A model generated the notes under the pieces. The model saw only the letters and a program-made list of their open reading frames with translations. It made no database searches and was not told where the DNA came from. From Edaphobacter sp. 12200R-103 (GTDB lineage Bacteria > Acidobacteriota > Terriglobia > Terriglobales > Acidobacteriaceae): 64,000 bases of DNA. Each line of letters begins with the position of its first letter. Position 1 is the stretch's first letter. The translations under genes were made by a program, and so were the position numbers. Location of the stretch: NCBI RefSeq assembly GCF_010093025.1, contig NZ_CP048114.1, positions 248,001-312,000 of the forward strand. The letters are read 5' to 3'. Shown one piece after another: positions 61,974-64,000 of the stretch.

Positions 61974-62384
61974 TTAGACGGCAGCAACAGGCTGGCCGCA
62001 GAACCTGCAGCGCTGCGCCGCAACCGGAATATCGGAGAGGCACTCCGGACATGCTTTCGTGGGGGCAGGGGCTTCCACTACGGGAGGGTTGAACTTCTTC
62101 AGCAGATACTGCGTTGGAAGCACCAGAAAGAAGTAGACGACTGCCGCGATCAAAAGGAAGTTGATGATGGCAGTGATGAACTTCCCGTACTCGATCACTC
62201 CTCCGTTGATGTGGCCCACCAGGTAATCGAAGTTGGGTTTACCAACCGCGGCGCCGAGCAGAGGATTAATGATGTTTGTCGTAAGTGCGGTGACGATGGC
62301 AGTAAAGGCAGCACCGATAATGACGGCGACTGCCAGGTCCATCACGTTGCCGCGAAGAATAAAGTCGCGAAACCCTTTCAGCAT
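61974..62384 (-). CDS. mscL: Large-conductance mechanosensitive channel with C-terminal zinc ribbon
   Basis: A 136-residue MscL. The N-terminal MLKGFRDFILRGNVMDLAVA and VIIGAAFTAIVTALTTNIIN carry the gate helix and the second helix follows (FITAIINFLLIAAVVYFFLV). Instead of the usual short charged bundle, the C-terminus ends in a zinc-ribbon pattern CPECLSDIPVAAQRCRFCG, with two Cys pairs. The ATG at 62384 has AGGAG at 6 bp; the longer frame to 62582 overlaps the upstream gene. The channel opens on hypo-osmotic shock. Confidence 0.9.
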   Translation of the reverse strand: MLKGFRDFILRGNVMDLAVAVIIGAAFTAIVTALTTNIINPLLGAAVGKPNFDYLVGHINGGVIEYGKFITAIINFLLIAAVVYFFLVLPTQYLLKKFNPPVVEAPAPTKACPECLSDIPVAAQRCRFCGQPVAAV

Positions 62385-62449
62385 GCGTATCTCCTGGTTG
62401 AAATGACGTGCCTTGATCAGGGCGAGTATACGACAGGTTGTCCGCAGCG

Positions 62450-62755
62450 TTACGTGGAGTGTGTTAACCAGAGAGCATACGGGTAAAGAAGGAAGAAGAG
62501 GATCATGCTGAGCGCCATCAGATCCATGTAGAGCATCAGCAGAACGCCACCGTGATAAAGGTTCCAGGGCGTTCTTACACAACGGAGATGGTCGATCGTC
62601 CCCGCGATGGCGGCAAGGGTAGGAAAGATCAGCAGGAGAGTCGCATGGTTATCCGGGAAGTGAGAGAGCAGGACCGAGACCCCGAGGCTGAGGAGAACCA
62701 AGAGCGTGCCCCGAAGTAGCGAACGGCAGCGCGGATTGAAGAACCGGGAGATCAC
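62450..62755 (-). CDS. Small membrane protein of unknown function
   Basis: A protein of about 101 residues from a GTG at 62755 (AGAGAG 5 bp upstream) with three hydrophobic segments: LLRGTLLVLLSLGVSVLL, ATLLLIFPTLAAIAGTI and LYMDLMALSMILFFLLYPYA. An arginine-rich loop (DHLRCVRTPWNLYHGG) lies between the second and third. I do not recognise the family; many are labelled permease-like. An in-frame ATG at 62887 would overlap the divergent glycosyltransferase start, so the shorter form is preferred. Confidence 0.6.
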   Translation of the reverse strand: MISRFFNPRCRSLLRGTLLVLLSLGVSVLLSHFPDNHATLLLIFPTLAAIAGTIDHLRCVRTPWNLYHGGVLLMLYMDLMALSMILFFLLYPYALWLTHST

Positions 62756-62866
62756 CTTACTCTCTCTAGGGTATTCGCTTTTCCGAAGCCGTGCAGACGT
62801 TAAGCCGCAGGCGGTCCGCACGATATCATAGCCAGGGAGCCTGTTTCCTTCGTCTTGGGAGAGTAC

Positions 62867-64000
62867 GTGAAGGTCATGGATGACCAATCCGGGATTGCAG
62901 TCGACGAATCGAGCAAAAGAGAAGAAGGTAAGAAAGTTCCCTGGCAGATATTTGCCCTGGTTATTGGATGCAGTCTTCTGATCCGGCTATTTGTGCTACG
63001 GATGATAGCGGCAACGCCGCTGGTCTCGGACTCGCAGGACTATCGCGCGATGGCGCTCCAACTGGCAGGAGGCGTCCATTTTGTGCCGTACTGGCCGCCA
63101 GGGCTACCCGTTTACCTCATTCCATTTCTCGCGATGGGGTTGGGCGATGTGGCGCTACGGGCTTCGATGCTTCTGTGGTGGACCCTGTTCTGCTGGGCGC
63201 TGGTCCGGCTTGGCAGAGATCTGGGCCTGAAGGATCGGGCGATTCTGCTGATTCTGGCGATCTTCAGTATTACTCCAGCCCACGTTCACTTTTCCGTAGA
63301 ACCGATGACACAGATACCGTCCGCCGCCCTGCTGCTGCTGGCTGTAAGCGCGACGGTCCGCTGCTGGAAAGATCCAGACTGGAGAGAAGCCGCCCTGCTG
63401 GGTGGCGCAGCCGGCTGGCTGGCACTGGTGCGACCCAGCGCGCTTCCACTGCTGATTGCGCTACCGGCTTTGGCTTATTTCGGCCGTCGCCGGCTGCGGG
63501 AGCCAGTGATCGCCGTAGCTCTTGGAGGGATGATGATCCTGGCATGGGTGGGAAAGGTCCATCAGCTCTCCGGCCAGTGGAAGATCAACAACTCTAATGG
63601 AGTCAACCTCTACTATGGAAATAATCCCTGGACGCCGCTTTATCGGACCTGGTACTTCGGTTCACATGCCAAGCCGGAGAGTGAGGAAATTCATCGTTTT
63701 CCGGAGTACGAGAAAGTCGTAAAGGAAGTTTTTGATCTACCCGAGACAGAGCGCGGAGAGGCATTTCAGAAGCGGGCTGTCGACTACGTTCTGCAACGGC
63801 CCGATCTCTTTCTGCTGCGGAGTGTGAATCGGGTGCGCTGTTTCTGGGGTTTCGACATCTTTACGGCAGCTCATTTGAGGCAGGCCCGTCCTTCGGTGCG
63901 CCGCTGGTTTCCTGTCGTTTTGGTGCTGGATGCAGCGTGCTATCTGGTGGTGGCGGGATTCGCCTTCTTTTGGATTGCGGCAGCGCCGGGGGCGTTCTGC
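62867..64000 (+). CDS. GT39-like membrane glycosyltransferase, cut by right edge
   Basis: An open frame of 378 codons from a GTG at 62867 (GGAG 6 bp upstream; ATG at 62876 is the alternative) to the window end without a stop. It has a charged N-terminus and many hydrophobic segments. Characteristic GT-C text is present: the acidic first loop LVSDSQDYRAMALQLAGGVH and PYWPPGLPVYLIPFLAMGLG, then ILAIFSITPAHVHFSVEPMT. These resemble dolichol-phosphate mannosyltransferase/ArnT-type (GT39/GT83) enzymes that move a sugar from a lipid carrier. The C-terminal part lies outside the window. Confidence 0.7.
   Translation, partial: MKVMDDQSGIAVDESSKREEGKKVPWQIFALVIGCSLLIRLFVLRMIAATPLVSDSQDYRAMALQLAGGVHFVPYWPPGLPVYLIPFLAMGLGDVALRASMLLWWTLFCWALVRLGRDLGLKDRAILLILAIFSITPAHVHFSVEPMTQIPSAALLLLAVSATVRCWKDPDWREAALLGGAAGWLALVRPSALPLLIALPALAYFGRRRLREPVIAVALGGMMILAWVGKVHQLSGQWKINNSNGVNLYYGNNPWTPLYRTWYFGSHAKPESEEIHRFPEYEKVVKEVFDLPETERGEAFQKRAVDYVLQRPDLFLLRSVNRVRCFWGFDIFTAAHLRQARPSVRRWFPVVLVLDAACYLVVAGFAFFWIAAAPGAFC

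Overview
The window looks like chromosomal DNA of an acidobacterium (Terriglobales/Acidobacteriaceae type). The main reasons are a 1180-residue Oar-like TonB-dependent receptor with an N-terminal carboxypeptidase-regulatory domain and no SusD partner, a PadR regulator translationally coupled to a duplicated MacB/FtsX-type permease (the acidobacterial ADOP arrangement), a DUF6496 protein, and short GTCATYCTGAGCG-type intergenic repeats. Assignments come from reading motifs by eye; no database search was run.

Positions 1-41.8 kb are a large plant-polysaccharide/L-rhamnose utilisation region. It opens with a secreted protein cut by the left edge and a secreted GH37 trehalase (both minus). A plus-strand block follows: L-rhamnose isomerase, an unusual regulator (IclR-type helix-turn-helix joined to a periplasmic-binding-protein-like sensor), a bifunctional rhamnulose-1-phosphate aldolase/lactaldehyde dehydrogenase, rhamnulokinase, a GH106 alpha-L-rhamnosidase, a GH28 polygalacturonase-like enzyme, a GH30/clan GH-A-like enzyme and a sugar isomerase/epimerase. 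After an AraC regulator (minus) come a PhyH-type dioxygenase, a GPH-family sugar symporter, a GH31 enzyme, a GH141-like beta-helix protein, an alpha/beta hydrolase, an MGH1/GH63-like (alpha/alpha)6 enzyme, a three-module protein (FGE fold, Asp-box propeller, YwqK/MORN repeats) and a GH43-like propeller. Two minus-strand hydrolases (GH20/GH67-like and DUF5060 type), an IclR regulator, a zinc alcohol dehydrogenase, a Tat-exported GH79 enzyme and the receptor complete the region. The inferred logic is outer-membrane uptake and periplasmic trimming of a rhamnose/uronate-rich pectin or arabinogalactan, symport of the products, and cytoplasmic conversion of rhamnose to DHAP and lactate.

Positions 41.8-43.6 kb are gene-poor: a perfect 9-bp dyad before the receptor gene, a long hairpin, a 37-residue membrane peptide gene, a broken PEP-CTERM gene, a small tandem duplication and a tRNA-Ser(CGA).

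Positions 43.6-64 kb are mainly housekeeping: queG, a YihY/BrkB membrane protein overlapping a HAMP/SpoIIE-type phosphatase, a YncE-like propeller lipoprotein, a possible small RNA, a REP-like inverted repeat, a cytochrome c maturation operon (ccmE-ccmA-ybaK-ccmB-ccmC-ccmD) whose CcmE has the Cys-type heme motif, padR-ADOP with two dyad operators, a DUF892 ferritin-like protein, thiC without a recognisable TPP riboswitch, a histone-like DUF6496 protein, a 53-residue peptide, an M28 peptidase, MscL carrying a zinc ribbon, a small membrane protein and a GT39-like membrane glycosyltransferase cut by the right edge.
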